A stretch of DNA of 22,785 nt. It comes from Ruminococcaceae bacterium FB2012 (GTDB lineage Bacteria; Bacillota; Clostridia; Oscillospirales; Ruminococcaceae). Every line of letters begins with the position of its first letter. Position 1 is the first letter of the stretch. The stretch is from positions 1-22,785 of the forward strand of contig FMXS01000029.1 in assembly GCA_900104495.1 (NCBI GenBank), given 5' to 3'. The translations under genes and the position numbers were made by a program. The notes below the pieces were generated by a model, which saw only the letters and a list, made by a program, of their open reading frames with translations, was not told the origin of the DNA and did not search any database. This document shows positions 21,476 to 22,785 of this stretch, piece after piece.

Positions 21476-22785
21476 GCAGCCGCATCGGCGTGCATCACAG
21501 CCTTTGCCGCAGACGGCGCGGACTTCAAATATCAGGTGCTTGACAACGGCAGCATAAAGATCACGCGCTACAACGGAAACGATAAGATCGTTGACATCCC
21601 CTCCGAGATCGACGGGCACAAAGTCACCGAGATCGGCAATTCAGCATTCATCTTCAAGCCGATAGAGCAGATCAATGTGCCCGAGGGCGTGACCTCTATC
21701 GGAAGCCAAACATTTTTATACTGCACAAATCTTACGACCGTTCATCTGCCGAGCACCGTCAAGGAGCTTGACGACTGTGTATTTGCTCACTCCGCAGTGA
21801 AGGACATCAACCTTGACGCTGTGGAGAGCGTTAAGGGCGATTCGCTGGCAGATACCCCCTGGCTCGGGGAGCAGAAAAAACTCAGCCCCTCGTTACCTTA
21901 GGCGATGTGCTGCTCTCCGTCGGAACAGAAAAGGACATCGTTATCCCCGACAACATCCGCTTCTGGGATCAGGACGCTTTCAGGGGCTCCGACGTCAGGA
22001 CCGTTACCGTTTCAAAGGGCGTTGAGAATATCCCTTACGGAGCATTTGAGGGCTGCAAGAATCTTGATACTGTCATCATCGAGGACGGTGTCAAGTCTAT
22101 AGGCGGCTGGGCATTCAAAAACTCAACTATCCAGAGCGTGTGCATTCCTATGATGAGAACGGCGAGCCCTCGGGCGAGTTCTTCGCGCACAGCGTATACG
22201 GCCCCGTTATGCGGAAGGAAGGCGTCTGCGAGGCTTATGCAAGGGTCTATCAGATGCTCTGCACCTATTACGGGCTGGAATGCATATATATAACAGGCTA
22301 TGCCCCAAACCATGCAGGCGAAGATGTAGATGAAGAAAAAGATAACGCTCACGCCTGGAACCTTATAAAGCTTGATGACGGCAAGTACTATTGGGTAGAT
22401 GCTACCTGGGACGACGACGACCCCAAGGAAGGCGGCTGGTCGGACAAATTTGATCACGCCTACTTTGCCGTAGGTTCGGAACCTTTTACTGCATCCCACA
22501 AGCACAGCCCTACCGTTGTTGAGGATATCCTTGAAGCTATTGAGCCCTCCTGTGAGCTTCCCTGGCCCGAGGTCTCGGAGACAAGCTACCGCGCCAATCA
22601 CCCCGAGAAGTTCCCGACGGATGTTCCCGCAGATGCTCTTGTTTACACCGAGCTGCCCGACGGCACACTTGAGGTCTCGGAGTATAAGAGCAAGGAATAC
22701 TACGAAAACCTGATCATCCCCGATGAGGTGGACGGCAAAAAGGTCACCGCGCTGGCTCCCGGGCTTTTCAAAGATTCCACCCTTG
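21476..22785 (+). pseudogene. BspA-like leucine-rich-repeat/transglutaminase surface protein gene, 5'-truncated and frameshifted, runs off the window
   Basis: The frame opens after a TAG at 21473-21475 in the middle of a signal peptide (AAASACITAFAADG) with no start codon, so the 5' end is lost. BspA-type repeats follow (VDIPSEIDGHKVTEIGNSAF, INVPEGVTSIGSQTFLYC). At the A6 run 21875-21880 one base is missing; the next frame continues as VTLGDVLLSVGTEKDIVIPDN and further repeats to AFKNSTIQSV. Near 22117-22134 the frame changes again, and from 22134 a transglutaminase-like core is open to the window end: Cys codon 22227 (GVCEAYARVY), His codon 22350 (AHAWN), Asp codon 22398 (WVDATWDDD), then more repeat-like sequence (DGTLEVSEYKS). 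The usual start of the transglutaminase domain is missing. Such proteins are secreted and bind or cross-link surface partners; this copy seems inactive. Confidence 0.75.

Overview
The window looks like a chromosomal segment of a Gram-positive Firmicute of the Ruminococcus/Oscillospiraceae type, probably from gut or rumen. The reasons are strong AGGAGG ribosome binding sites, sigma-A promoters with 17-bp spacers, several lipoproteins, an NPKTG sorting-type tail, a BspA-like leucine-rich-repeat/transglutaminase surface protein and a SpoIIE/STAS signalling pair. No rRNA, complete tRNA, CRISPR array or prophage is visible.

Layout. 1-210 is the end of a gene that may be sigma-factor-like. 486-2552 (+) is a large lipoprotein with a zincin-type HEMFH site; it converges on 2616-5345 (-), a secreted papain-fold protease with a wall-anchor-like tail. 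5604-6877 (+) is a small lipoprotein followed by a short-chain dehydrogenase that resembles plant chlorophyll b reductases (NYC1/NOL). A double-hairpin repeat (6878-7062) truncates the 3' end of a broken lipoprotein gene (7063-7593, -). After a tRNA-like fragment and a second frameshifted small gene (7950-8278) comes an operon for a membrane SpoIIE-type phosphatase and a STAS protein (8433-10550). It faces a TetR-family repressor (10599-11162, -).

The most unusual region is 11329-12925. A strong promoter drives five tandem genes for peptides of 22-26 residues, most of them hydrophobic, each with its own near-perfect ribosome binding site, ending in a terminator. About 960 bp downstream the same 26-bp promoter/leader block recurs in front of a secreted 151-residue protein and a sixth micropeptide that is a paralogue of the first. 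I do not recognise this as a described system.

From 13116 to 16034 (-) lies a lipase-like protein with an odd double-membrane N-terminal module and no convincing start. A 180-bp palindromic MITE follows. Two large, cytoplasmic-looking, mostly helical proteins of 733 and 736 residues (16466-18667 and 19167-21377, both -) share C-terminal motifs and appear to be distant paralogues. Between them, on the opposite strand, a consensus promoter drives a hairpin-rich leader, a 24-residue acidic peptide gene and a terminator. The right edge (21476-22785, +) is a 5'-truncated, frameshifted LRR/transglutaminase gene that runs out of the window.

All the disrupted genes need one extra base to restore their frame, often in an A run, so assembly or sequencing error must be considered beside real decay.
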